Source: Eublepharis macularius
Taxonomy: Eukaryota; Chordata; Lepidosauria; Squamata; Eublepharidae
Assembly: GCF_028583425.1 (NCBI RefSeq)
Contig: NC_072793.1
Span: 99,061,689-99,125,688, forward strand
Length of the DNA: 64,000 bases
Direction: 5' to 3'
In this document: in pieces, positions 10,644 to 20,124 of the stretch
Position numbering within the stretch: the first letter of the stretch is position 1
Layout: the number at the start of each line of letters is the position of its first letter
Translations under genes and position numbers: made by a program
The notes under the pieces: model-generated
What the model saw: the letters and a program-made list of their open reading frames with translations, nothing else
Database searches by the model: none
What the model was told of the DNA's origin: nothing

Positions 10644-11402
10644 ATGGCAGGCCTCCTGGTTCAGTTGTGGAAAGCAGTATTGGGTGTGGCTCGGGGGCCA
10701 CAGAGAGTCCTTCCACTCCCCCCCCCAATTCACCTGTGTGGGCTGTGGAGGAAAGCCAAAGAGGTCTTTCCGCAGGGGGGAGAGAATCTCTCTCAACATT
10801 TTGAGGAGGGGTGGGTGGGCAATGGATCCCTGGAGGAATGGTATGTGTGTTATGAAAGATCCCTCCCGTCCCCATCCCAAACTCTCGGTGGTGTCTCTGC
10901 CTGCAGTCCATCCCTCACCCCGTCGTCCGTGTCCAGCCCCGCAGTGCAGCCTGTAACTGTTTGTCCTCCCTCCCCTGGGACAGTTAGCAGTCGATGTTTC
11001 AACGCCTCCGTATGGAGGCACTTTCAGGCCCTTCCTGATGACCCCCGTGTGGTGCAGTGCCGTGCCTGTGATGTCCTGGTGCACAGGGGCAAAAACCCAA
11101 AGCACCTTTCTTCGACGGCCCTGACTTGGCACCTGAAGAGGCACCACCCAAGCCTGTCTCCCTCCTCACCCAGTGAAACATACATTGGGGGGAGAAAGGG
11201 GGCCACCAGCTCTTCTGAATGGGGGTCAGTGGGAGGGTCACTTTGCCCTGAGGGTGATGCTGGTGAGAGCAGAGTGCTCCGGCAGGCAGTGCTCACAGAG
11301 GTTGTCCCCTCGGGGTCTGGGATAGTGCCACTTATAACCTCGAGGCTGATGGCTCAGGAGGTGGCTGCTGCCACACTGTTCTTCAGTGAGACCCTCGGGT
11401 GA
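10644..11402 (+). pseudogene. BED-type zinc-finger exon of a hAT transposase (fragment)
   Basis: The 252-codon open frame is low complexity at its start, so only about residues 125-185 are persuasive. This region (SSRCFNASVWRHFQ, CRACDVLVHRG, TWHLKRHHP) has the aromatic W/F pair, C-x2-C and H-x4-H spacing of a BED DNA-binding finger, the N-terminal domain of many hAT transposases. The frame ends at 11400-11402 without any catalytic domain. The true exon limits are not clear. The strand fits the transposon's polarity. It is either a remnant or a truncated DNA-binding protein. Confidence 0.6.
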
Positions 11403-12560
11403 GGACCCGCAGTGGCTGGGGGATCAGGCCCCCATTCCGAATGACATGTCCTGTCCCTCCCCTCGGGGTCTGGGACAGTGCCACTTATAACCTCGAGGCC
11501 GATGGCTCAGGAGGCAGCTGCTGCCACACTGTTCTTCAGTGAGACCCTCGGGTGAGGACCCGCGGTGGCTGGGCGATCAGGCCCCCATTCTGAATGACAC
11601 GTCCTCTCCCTCCCACGCTGGGAATATCAGCGCGCTCCTTTTTGTCCTGGCAGTGGCGGGGGGAGCTTCCCACTTACCCTCCACATGACAGGTCCTCTCC
11701 CTCCCATCCTTTCCAGCAAGGCAGGAAGGTGGGTGATGCTGATGGCAGCCTCCTTTGGGCACTTGTACAGCAGCTCAGGAACTGTTTCACATATAGTTCA
11801 GCCGCATGGTGCCCCCATCCATTGCAAACGCTGAGCCCTCTGAGCAGGGGGGAATGGGCCACTCGACTCATGTCCTTCCTGCAAACGCAGGAAGGTGGCC
11901 GATGTCAGCTGCTGCTGCTGCTGCTGTCACGTTTCTGTCTCCCCCTCTCAGGAACCACTCTGACCCATCCAAACAAAGTCTCCTGTCCTGCCCATCCCCT
12001 ACTTTCTGCAAAGGCAGGACGGCGGATCAGGTCAGCCCCTGCTTCATGAGAGACTATCCTGTTACTGCTCCCTCCTTGGTTACACAGCTTGGTTGTGATC
12101 GCGCAGCTGATTGCATTGTATAGGGATACAGTCAGTTGACAACATGGCGGCTCCCCTGTCAACAGGATTGATGGGACCCCTTTCAGCTGGTGGGAATGTG
12201 TCCTGCAACTCCTGTACTTTCCGTCAAGGCAGGAAGGTGGGTACTGCTGGCTGCCGCCGCCACACTGTTCCTCAGTGGGACCCTCGGGTGAGGACCCACA
12301 GTGGCTGGGGGATCAGGCCCCCATCCGAATGTCATGTCCTCTCCCATCCACTCCGGGAATACCAGTGTGCTCCTCTTTGGCCTGGCGGTTGCGGGGGGAT
12401 CTTCCTACTTATCTCCCACATGACAGGTCCTCTCCCTCCCATCCTTTCCGGCAAGACAGGAAGGTGGGTACTGTCGGCTGCTGTAGAAATTTTCCTTAGT
12501 GGGGCCCCAAGGTGAGGTCCTGCAGTTGCTGGGGGATCAGGCCCCCATCCAAATGTCATG
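11300..12560 (+). repeat. Degenerate GC-rich repeat block within the hAT
   Basis: Copies of an element reading gaccctcgggtgaggaccc, then ctgggggatcaggccccc, recur near 11388, 11548, 12280 and 12500. They alternate with gggaata(t/c)cag units near 11621 and 12355. Two roughly 160-bp units at 11300-11590 are almost identical. The order is partly scrambled, as expected from repeated unequal exchange. Confidence 0.7.
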
Positions 12561-13225
12561 TCATCTCCCACCCACGCTGGGAATACCAGCGTGCTCCTCC
12601 TTGGCCTGGCGGGCGGGCACATGGGGGGTGCTGCTGGCGAGCAGCCAGACCCTCCGCCCCCTGATGGGAGGCAGCTCGACATCACCTCCCCGTGCCCGCC
12701 AGGCTTGGCAGCCACCATCATTACCCACCTTCCTACATTGTTGGGAATACCAGTGCGCTCCTTTTCGGCTTGGTGGGTGGGCACATGGGGGGTGCCGCGG
12801 GGAGTGGCCACACCCCCCACCCCCTGAGGGGAGGCAGCTCACCTCCACCCCCCTGTATTCACCAGGCCTGGCCGCCGCCGCCAGTACCCACCTTCCTACA
12901 TCGCTGGGAATACCAGCGCGCTCCTTTTCAGCCTGGCGGGCAGGCACATGGGGGGTGCTGCCAGTGCGTGACAAGGACCCCCACCCCGAGGGAAGGTGGC
13001 TCGACACCACCTCCCCAGGCCCGCCAGGCCCAGCAGCCGCTGCCGGTACCCACCTTCCTACATCACTGGGAATACCAGCGCGCTCCTTTTTGGCCTGGCG
13101 GGCAGGCACATGTGGGGTGCCGCTGGCGAGCGGCCACACCCCCAGACCCCTGAGGGGAGGTGGCTCGCCACCACCTCCCCGTGCCCACCAGACCCGGCAG
13201 CCACCATCAGCACCCACCTTCTGTA
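12555..13225 (+). repeat. Minisatellite with about 162-bp period, four units
   Basis: The phrase gggaataccagcgcgctcct begins at about 12580, 12742, 12906 and 13067, giving spacings of 161-164 bp. Each unit continues with ggcctggcgggcaggcac, a variable middle, then cccaccttcctac. Long apparent reading frames on both strands here come from GC-rich repetition, not coding. Confidence 0.85.
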
Positions 13226-13589
13226 CACTGGGCCAACGTCAACCAGTGGCTGTAATTGTATCGAGTGGGGGCCTTGGATTGGAGAGGGTATAACTCCAAG
13301 ATCCTTTTTGCAATCTTGTCTAAACTTGGGTGATGGCTGTAGGAGAGCCTGCAAAGGACTCCCTGGGAATATGGGCTCTCTAAGTGCCATGGGGGCCGTT
13401 CTGCGCCCAACGAACCATGAGCCGCAAGCCAGTTCGGCAATGGAAAATGTTCATTGCGGTTCGCAATCTCGCAATCGTTGTCAGCACCGAACCGCAAACC
13501 ACTGGTTCGTTACATTTTTTGGGTTTGTGCCCATGTCTAGTTACAAATGGGCTGCAAATTAATAATTTCACTGTTAGTTTATTTAAAGA

Positions 13590-13710
13590 TTAAAGAAGAG
13601 TGCGGATGGAGGAAGGCAGTGGTAAACCATCTCTGCTCATGTTTTGCCCAGAATATCCCATAGTTTGAGTTGCCATGAGTTGGTTGTGACTTGCCACAAG
13701 AACATTCTTC
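13590..13710 (+). repeat. 3' part of a 5S-type SINE
   Basis: The stretch gaggaaggcagtggtaaacc through gttggttgtgacttgcc matches the downstream half of the SINE copies at 19021 and 23615. The 5S-like head is missing. Confidence 0.6.
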
Positions 13711-13799
13711 TTATATAGAGATTCCTGTAGTTATTTGTTGGAACATCACATCAACATCTATTACATCATCCCTATATACAGATGAAGGCCTTGTATTGC

Positions 13800-14003
13800 T
13801 ATTGTGTATAGGCTCAGCTATGATTTATTTATGTCCTCCCCTCCTCCATTTTTCCTCACAACAACCCATGAGGTAGGTTAGGCTGAGAGTGTGTGTGCCT
13901 GGCTAAAGGTCACCCAGTATGCTCTAATACCAGAGTGTGGATTCAAATCTAGGTCTCCCAGATCCTAGTCCAGTGTTCTAACCATTGTACCACACTGGTT
14001 CTC
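13800..14003 (-). repeat. CORE-SINE/MIR-like element, minus strand
   Basis: Contains cctcacaacaacccatgagg, ggtcacccagtatgctc and gattcaaatctaggtctccc, ending in a region complementary to a tRNA-like head (ctaaccattgtaccacactgg). This layout matches MIR-type SINEs read in reverse. Related fragments occur at 27005-27135 and 56788-56880. Confidence 0.7.
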
Positions 14004-14399
14004 AAGTCAAGGTTTGCCAAATGGCCACAAAGAACAGACCCATCAAGACATATTTATCAATATGTGTAGTTTCAATGAGAAGAAGCCTCTGTTACTCAAT
14101 CTTATTGTACAGTTCCAAACTGCACACAGTACTCTCCCTTTTAAATCGGGGCAAAGGTAAAATTACCAGCTTTTTAACTGTACCTGCTCCTATAAAAACA
14201 GGGTGACACCCAAAATATTAACAGATTAAATTTTGCCCAGCACCTTTTCTTAGTGCTAGGAAAATTTCATGAGTGAAATCTCTCTTGTACACACACATGC
14301 ACGTGCACATGCAGTCTGTGCATGTATATGGAAAGGAATGAAGGAACTGGTTGAGCTGACTAATCTGGCAGTGCATAGCTTAAACAGGTTACCAGCTGT

Positions 14400-14401
<2 letters not shown>
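14004..14401. other. Unassigned non-coding DNA
   Basis: No gene or repeat recognised. Contains an alternating purine-pyrimidine stretch (acacacacatgcacgtgcac) at about 14288-14312. Confidence 0.5.
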
Positions 14402-14430
<29 letters not shown>

Positions 14431-14435
14431 ACCAC

Positions 14436-14466
<31 letters not shown>
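14402..14466. repeat. Compound microsatellite (ACC)n(ATT)n
   Basis: About eleven CCA/ACC triplets run directly into about ten ATT triplets. Confidence 0.95.
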
Positions 14467-14470
<4 letters not shown>

Positions 14471-14842
14471 ATATTGAATATATTCCATCTTTGTTACTGA
14501 GACATTAAGTATGTACGTTGATATTAGTCCATATAAAGAGCCATCTAATAAGGACAGTGTAGGTCAATACAATCAATATGAAGAGACATTGAATGAATAA
14601 CATAGAAGAACTAGGATTAATGAAACCTGAATGAAGATAACATATTAGGCATGATATAGAGTGTGGATATAATGAATAAAAATGGTATTACAGTAGTAAT
14701 ACCAGCAATAGCAGCAGCCTAGCCTAGTCCAAATATAAGACAGGTGCCACTGACCACTAGTTACTTTGCCTCAGCTGTTCTCTGTCAACAGCCATCTCTG
14801 CCACCCATCAGTGAGTTGACTGCAAATGAGAGTGACACCTAG
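14467..14842. other. Unassigned AT-rich DNA
   Basis: No gene-like frame and no recognised repeat between the microsatellite and the CpG-rich hAT MITE. Confidence 0.5.
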
Positions 14843-14850
14843 CAGTGAAG

Positions 14851-15384
14851 CAGCGCCGGATCTAGGGTTGCCAGCGCCTGGAGCAACCCTAGGCTGATCA
14901 CCTTGCGTGCGCGCACAGCGCACGCGCACTCCCCCCGCGCTGCATGGTGATGTCACTTCGGTGATGTCATCACACAGGGCAGACCGGCGGAGGCAGTGTG
15001 CAGGGCTAGGAAGCCGCCCGCGCCATTCACCTCCCCGCAAGCGAATGGCGCGGGCGGCCTTGTAGCCCCGCACGCTGCCTTTCGCCTGCCCCACAAGACA
15101 GGGGGCGGCCGGCTTGCCACACACCCCATCCTGCAGGGCAGGCAAAAGGCAGTGCAGGTGGCCCCGCAGCCTCCCGCACTGCCTTTTGCCTGCCCTGCAG
15201 GATAGGGGGTGCGCAGCAAGCCGGCTGCCCCGTCCTGCGGGGCAGGCGAAAGGCAGCACAGGGGGCTACGAGGCACGGGGGGCTGCTGCCTGCGCCCTCT
15301 GGCAGCTGGCAGCTGCTCCTAGCGCCCCCTCCTTGGTGGCACAGGGGGCAGACTAGCCCCTTGCCCCCCCTCGATCCGGCCCTG
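14851..15384. mobile_element. CpG-rich non-autonomous hAT MITE (534 bp)
   Basis: A perfect 8-bp duplication, cagtgaag, flanks it (14843-14850 and 15385-15392). The ends are inverted: cagcgccggatctagggttg on the left, and cagggccggatcgagggggg as the reverse complement of the right end. The interior is very CpG-rich. It contains a hairpin around gcgccattcacctccccgc / gcgaatggcgcgggcgg (15018-15055), an alternating tgcgtgcgcgcacagcgcac stretch near 14901, and a degenerate minisatellite built on gcctttcgcctgcc and its inverse ggcaggcgaaaggc. It has no coding capacity. Confidence 0.88.
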
Positions 15385-15436
15385 CAGTGAAGTGTCAATT
15401 TCTCCACCTCCCCTGCTGCTGCCTTTTCCTCCTCAC

Positions 15437-15785
15437 TGTTATTGCCCATCCCCCTAGGGTCACTGATCCCCAGTGGGGGTGGGGGATCCCCTGCTCCCAG
15501 CCTCTGCCCCCCCTCCTGTCACCACTCACCTGGCTGGCAGGGGGAAGCAGGGGAATTGGCCTCCCAGGGCACACTTCCAGCATGGTGCAACAACATCACT
15601 CCCAGGAGTGATGTTATTGCACAGGCCGAGGGAGTGCTCCTGCATTTCACCCCAGGCCAATTTGGGTTGCCAGATGTGGCATCATCATGCCACACTGGAA
15701 GCACATGCACACACAGAGCAAGCACAAAGACTTCAGGAAGGTGAGTGCCTGGACCCCTGCCAGGAGGGTAAGGGGGCTTGGTTAC
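15437..15785 (+). repeat. GC-rich dispersed repeat, copy 1
   Basis: The phrase gatccccagtgggggtgggg then gatcccctgctccca, a pyrimidine-rich run and cactcacctggctggcaggg recur at 27493, 38532 and (inverted) 39300. It contains the short palindrome catcactcccaggagtgatg. Family not identified; probably a non-autonomous DNA element. Confidence 0.6.
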
Positions 15786-15787
15786 CC

Positions 15788-15915
15788 TACATAGAATCAT
15801 AGAGTTGGAAGGGGCCATACAGACCATCTAGTCCAACCCCCTGCCCAGTGCAGGATCAGCCTAAAGCATCTCTTGACAAGTATTCATCCACCAGCTCTTT
15901 GACAGCACCAGGGAG
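15788..15915 (-). mobile_element. CR1 LINE 3' end, minus strand
   Basis: Starts with the CR1 terminal motif read in reverse (agaatcatagagttggaagg), then agaccatctagtccaacccc and cagtgcaggatcagcctaaa. It is the complement of 52760-52860 of the plus-strand CR1. Only the last codons and 3' UTR remain. Confidence 0.9.
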
Positions 15916-15963
15916 GAAGAGACAAAATGTCTGTTCTGTTATGAATACAGGCACACACACAAT

Positions 15964-16150
15964 CACTTGGATTGCCAGTCCCCAGGCAGGGCCCGGATAT
16001 CTCTTAGAATTGCCATGGATAACCAGACTACTTAGATCAGTTCCCCTGGAGAAACTGCTTTGGATGGGCTTACTCTATGACATTATATTCCACTGAGGGC
16101 CCTCTCCTTCCCAAACCCCACCTCCCCCAAATATCCTGTAATTTCCCAAT
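15964..16150 (-). repeat. Squamate-type dispersed repeat (family A), minus strand
   Basis: Shares gatcagttcccctggagaaa, a ttctatggcat-like segment and cccaaaccccacctccccca with better copies at 16855-17075 (plus) and 42825-43053 (minus). Family name not certain. Confidence 0.6.
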
Positions 16151-16720
16151 CCAAGTTTTAAAATAATGTGTGGACTGACAGGAACAAAAAAAAAATGCTT
16201 TCTCTCTACCTTGTCTGGCAACTGGCCAGGCCAAAAAGAAAAGAAAAGTAGTTGGGAAGATTTGATATTTTGGGTCAGCTGGCATCCCCAGTGTTACAGG
16301 TCTGCCCTATAACACTTTGGTTGATTTAGTTCAGGACAACATAGCTTTAATCATACATATGAAAAGCCATCAGTGTAAAATATCTTGAAAGAGGCCTCTA
16401 GCCAAAATATACAATATGTGGATAGGATGCTGCTGGCATAAAGCCTGTGTAACCTAAGAACTTTTGTCATAATTAGTTTCAAACTGTCTCTGTGGTGATG
16501 CACAATCCATGCTGAGCCACAGGATGCTTTCTGAAGCCCATCTGACGGCCACTGCAGTCACCATCCCTGAGCCAATGCAAAATGAGTAGCATTGCTGGCA
16601 CTGGTTATTCTTAGCCAGACCACATTATCAAGTCAAACACAGCCAACTTCTGCATAATGCTGGCTCATTATTAAACCAGTATATCATATCACTTAATAGA
16701 CCTATATCATTTTGATGCCA
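16151..16720. other. Unassigned non-coding DNA
   Basis: No reading frame or repeat recognised. Confidence 0.4.
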
Positions 16721-16721
16721 G

Positions 16722-16780
16722 CTTGGGTAGTGGTTAGCATGTCAGATTAGGACCTAGAAGCCAAGGGTCAAATTCCCATG
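16722..16780 (+). repeat. tRNA-like SINE head
   Basis: gtagtggttagcatgtcaga and gggtcaaattccc resemble tRNA A and B boxes. The body of the SINE is missing, replaced by the MITE that follows. Confidence 0.5.
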
Positions 16781-17306
16781 TTACAAATATTGGCAGGTTG
16801 GGTCCAGGTTTACTGGAACCAACTCACTTTCCTTGCAGTCACACAGCAGCTGCAGGATCCTGGAATTATCAGTTCCAGTTTGGGAAATTCCAGGACATTT
16901 GGGGGTGGAGCCTGGGTGGGCATAGTTGAGTGGGGGCGCTCAGCAGAGATGTGGTGCCATACAATCCACACTCCACAGCTGCTACTTTCTCCAGGGTAAC
17001 TGATTTCTGTAGCCTGGAGATCAGTTGTAATTCCAGGAGAAATCCAGCCCACACATGGAGGTTGGCAACCCTATGCAGGGAAAGGAACTTTTGTAACTGC
17101 ACAAGGTTACAATTCAGCTTTGGGCAATGAGGGGAGAGGCAGTAATCCCTCCTCCCCCATGCCATCTTCTCAAGCCCAGTTGGGCCCATGTGCACTTTAA
17201 ACAATCCTTTCCCTACTGCTGCTCGGTAGCTGTGGGGAAACCAAGTCTAGACCAGAGAACTTTACTCACCAAAATTCATAATGTGTAGTTTGGCCCTCTG
17301 CAATTT
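16780..17306. mobile_element. GGGCCAAGCTACAC-type foldback MITE, split by family-A repeat
   Basis: The left part (aaccaactcactttccttgc, agtcacacagcagctgcagg) matches the arm of the MITE at 60448-60857. The right end, ccaaaattcataatgtgtag then tttggccct (17270-17306), matches that element's other end. Between them sits a complete family-A repeat (16855-17075). The left tip is degraded. Confidence 0.55.
16855..17075 (+). repeat. Squamate-type dispersed repeat (family A), plus strand
   Basis: Runs from ttccagtttgggaaattcca through tttgggggtggagcctggg, tttctccagggtaactgatt and ggagatcagttgtaattcc to ggaggttggcaaccctatg. It carries no coding frame. Confidence 0.7.
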
Positions 17307-17339
17307 AGCAGTCTGTTTTCTAGTGCAGTGAATGTCTTT

Positions 17340-17450
17340 TGCCCGTCACACTCTTTCAGCTTAACCTACCTCACAGGGTTGTTCTGAGGACAGAATGGCT
17401 CCCCACTGAGGGAAAAGGTGGAGTATAAACATCTAAATAAATGAAACATA
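17340..17450 (+). repeat. SINE/LINE 3' tail
   Basis: ctacctcacagggttgttct and aaggtggagtataaacatct then aaataaat are the usual 3' end of CORE-SINE/L2-tailed repeats. Confidence 0.5.
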
Positions 17451-18954
17451 CTTCATTGAGCTCTTGCTGAATCCAAAGAACACAAATTCTGTTTTCAGTG
17501 ATATGACACTTCTTATTTATTTTTCTTTATTTTGTAACATTCCTTACACTGATTTTTCTTTTATAGGTAAACTTGCATCTCATATATAAGTGAATGAAAA
17601 TTTTCTACATGTAGGAGACAATTACACATTTTAGTTGGTGTTTAATGATTAGAAAACCTAAAAAAGCTTTCATCCCCCCCAAGCTGCTTTAATTCATCTC
17701 TCAAGGTACAACTTCATGTGACAAATGGGTGGGAGGGATGCCTTTTTAAGCAACATGTGAGCTATTGGTTCAGAGTAAACAGTGTAGAGCTTTTTGCAGA
17801 GTCTCAGTCAACCTAGGCCCATTCTGCATGGCACACTTTAAGCCAGTGATGCTGAGCATTCACACCGATTGGTGCTGAAACAACTTTGAGAGTAACTGTT
17901 GGATTTTTAGGGAGCGTTACCTTTACTCTGAGCTGACTTTGGCCAAATCCACACTACATAAATTTTCCCGCAGTTTTACAACTTTTTTTGCGCAAATCTC
18001 AGTGCTGTTCACACTACCTGTTTTCCATTCCACAGTTCTCTCGCTTCTCTTTCGGTTTGGTTTTCATCGCCAGTTACTGGTCTATTGCGGGAGTTCCACG
18101 GTGGACGTGAATGCCTAGAAGCAGTTTTCAAGTGCCTTTTCTTGAAACCACCCTGACTTCCGTTTCTCTACCCTGAACAGGAAACCCGTTCCTAACGCGT
18201 CGATTGGCTTATTGTCCCCGCAAATGCTCCGTACTCCATGAACGCTGGGCTTTCATAGCTTACTTTGTTCTATTGAAAACATTATTTTGATGTTGCCAGA
18301 ATAAAATCTCGTTGCTGGGGAAAACGGTCTGGAGAATTCAATCCTCAGTGGCGCAATGCGGACCACCACACGTTTTTTTCCTTTTTAAAAATTTTTTTAA
18401 TCTGATTAATGTAATATCGAAATTCTGCTAAATATTCTTGCGCAATTCAGAATATAACGGAACACATAGGCACTAAAGATTCCCTTTTTTCCGTGGCCAC
18501 TGCCACTTCCTAAATATTTTCATAATTACTGAAATTTTAAATGGGATATCTTTTTGCATAGATCCCAATTTGGTTTTCGGACGCAATCTTGAAATTTAGA
18601 TAGATGCATTGAGGAGCCGTTGCACTGTTGTGGCTTCAATGAATCCTACCAGCCACTACCACCCACAAAGAGATCTTTCCTGCGTGCTTCCTTTTTATAG
18701 GATTTTTAAGTACCCCACCAGAAATGTGAACCAATTGCTACAAAAAGTGGCACGTGATATATCACTTTGCTGATGTTTCAGTATATGGTGATTTCGAAAT
18801 AACGGAAATCTGTTTAAAAAAATTTAAAAAAAATTGGGCAGGAAGATTGATCCCCGCCCACTAAGATGGCTTTGCCAACGGATATGTGAACAGTAGATCG
18901 TGCAAGGAATACGCAGTTTCAGCATGAATGTGAACAGACAGGTGAAATTTGTGG
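17451..18954. other. Unassigned DNA with a CpG-retaining block (17940-18950)
   Basis: No gene-like frame. From about 17940 the composition changes: CpGs are frequent (gcgtcgattgg, aacgcgtc, ttccgtttc) between AT-rich runs. The phrases ctgttcacactacctg near the left and gtgaacagacaggtgaaatt near the right are loosely complementary. A relatively young unclassified element is possible. Confidence 0.35.
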
Positions 18955-19010
18955 GTTGAGCCTTATTAAAGGGACAGAACTTTTTTCCTCCAAGCCTTGG
19001 CAACCCTGAA
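18955..19010. repeat. Right end of a GGTTGCC-type MITE
   Basis: attaaagggacagaactttt through ccttggcaaccctg resembles the right arm of the palindromic MITE at 23945-24101. The left arm was not found. Confidence 0.4.
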
Positions 19011-19020
19011 TATTAGAAGA

Positions 19021-19212
19021 ATTAAGCTAGCCTGATCTTGACAGATCTCAGAAGCTAAGCAGTGTCAGCCATTGACTGAGGGACCATCAAGGATGTCCAC
19101 GGTTGCTACACAAAGGCAAGCAACAGCAAACCAAATCTGAACATCTCTTGCCTTGAACACCCTATGGGATTGCCATAAGTCAACTGTGACTTGATGGTAC
19201 TTTATGCACAAC
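19021..19212 (+). repeat. 5S rRNA-derived SINE, plus strand
   Basis: The head (cctgatcttgacagatctca, gaagctaagcagtgtcagcc) is clearly derived from the middle of 5S rRNA, including the internal-promoter region of RNA polymerase III. The body continues with aggcaagcaacagcaaacca and ataagtcaactgtgacttga. A 5S-derived SINE group is known in squamates. Confidence 0.85.
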
Positions 19213-19339
19213 AAAGCATGTCTTTTGTCCTGAACATTGAATTGGGAGTCCTTTTTAGGTGCTGTCTTACTTAAACCTACCTTCAAGACTCCAGATTCAT
19301 TTAATCCTTATCTAAAACAAAAATAGAGATGGATATATC

Positions 19340-19696
19340 CATCTAGTTATGGATATATCCTGGTTATGGGACCAAAATGGTCTTGACATGTGCCAGGAGA
19401 GGGACATGAGGAGTATAACTCTGCTAATTCTCCTGAACCTCTCAGCAGCATTGTCAATGGTATCGTTATGGACCACCTTTTGGGCTTGGGACTGGGAACC
19501 ACTGTTCTGCAGTGGTTTCATTCCTAGCTCGAAGTTAGGTTTCATAGTGTGGTACTTGGGGCTGCTGCTCTGCCCCTTGGCCTATGACCTATGGGGTTTG
19601 ACAAGGTTCCATCTTGCCCCCCATGCTTTTGAACAACTACTTAAAGATGCTGGAAGAGGTCATCCAAAGATCCAAAGTTGCCACCAATATGCAGTT
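19340..19696 (+). pseudogene. L2-type LINE reverse transcriptase, first half of a split copy
   Basis: Conceptual pieces such as LLILLNLSAAL match the L2 RT motif LLVLLDLSAAFDTIDH, followed by a FCSGF/WF segment and ending at CHQYA, exactly before the catalytic ADD. The copy breaks at ccaccaatatgcag (19683-19696) and resumes near 22671-22684 with ccacccataggcag then atgacactcagctc. Multiple frameshifts make it inactive. Confidence 0.75.
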
Positions 19697-20124
19697 CAGT
19701 TCAGTTTTATTTGTTGCGATAATCAATCAGCCATGCACTACAAACAAAACAACAATAAATAAAAAGTAATACATTAAAAATAATATATTAATACATTCTA
19801 TAAAGGATTCATACTGCTGTTAATAATGAAAAAAGTTGTTATAACTCTAGACCAAGTGCTTCCTTGTTGAGCATGTAAAATTTTTCCACCTTAAGAGTGG
19901 TTTCATCAAAATAACCAGCAAGGAGAAGAGAGGTATAAAAATTATCAGAACTATCTGGATAGTTGGACAAGATTGGAGCAATTTATATTTTCCGATTTCG
20001 GTTGTAAAATGAGCAGGGCAAAGGGAAAGATTTTTGTAAACTGTTTAAATTATGCCCAGGTGACAAGGGCAGATACACTGGGAGTATGGAATATAAAGAG
20101 TATCTCCCTTCAAAGAGGGCTGAT
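19697..20124 (-). pseudogene. Minus-strand LINE 3' end (possibly R4/Dong-like), first part
   Basis: Reverse-complement translation contains CSFYNRNRKI and APILSNYPDSSDNFYTSLL, resembling the C-terminal region after the RT of R4/Dong-type LINEs. The 3' tip ends in repeated aactg units (aataaaactgaactgaactg). It lies inside the L2 copy, flanked by an imperfect 14-bp duplication, and resumes at 22409 after the hAT. Confidence 0.45.

Larger units (their letters stand above)
9416..13539 (+). mobile_element. hAT DNA transposon, 4.1 kb, with BED finger and internal minisatellites
   Basis: The element is flanked by a perfect 8-bp duplication, gttacaaa at 9408-9415 and 13540-13547. The ends are imperfect inverted repeats: tagagatgggcatgaacc on the left, and the reverse complement of gggtttgtgcccatgtcta on the right. 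Subterminal regions on both sides are rich in GAACC/GGTTC and TTCG motifs, likely transposase-binding sites. Inside are GC-rich tandem repeats on both sides of a BED zinc-finger frame. No RNase-H-like or hAT dimerisation domain is recognisable, so this copy is probably non-autonomous. 8-bp duplications and BED fingers are hallmarks of hAT elements. Confidence 0.88.

Noticed and set aside
10592..10804. Separate small gene in the hAT left half
   Set aside because: Start and frame lie within low-complexity repeats and no motif is visible.
9534..13390. Many long overlapping frames on both strands, some over 200 codons
   Set aside because: They follow GC-rich tandem repeats, are Pro/Gly/Arg/Ala-rich, change frame with each repeat unit and show no domain apart from the BED finger.
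19021..19080. 5S rRNA gene
   Set aside because: Only the central part of 5S is present, it is mutated, and it continues into a SINE body; it is a SINE head.
19349..19762. Novel 137-codon gene
   Set aside because: It is a frame through the decayed L2 RT (LLILLNLSAAL) that runs on into the inserted LINE.
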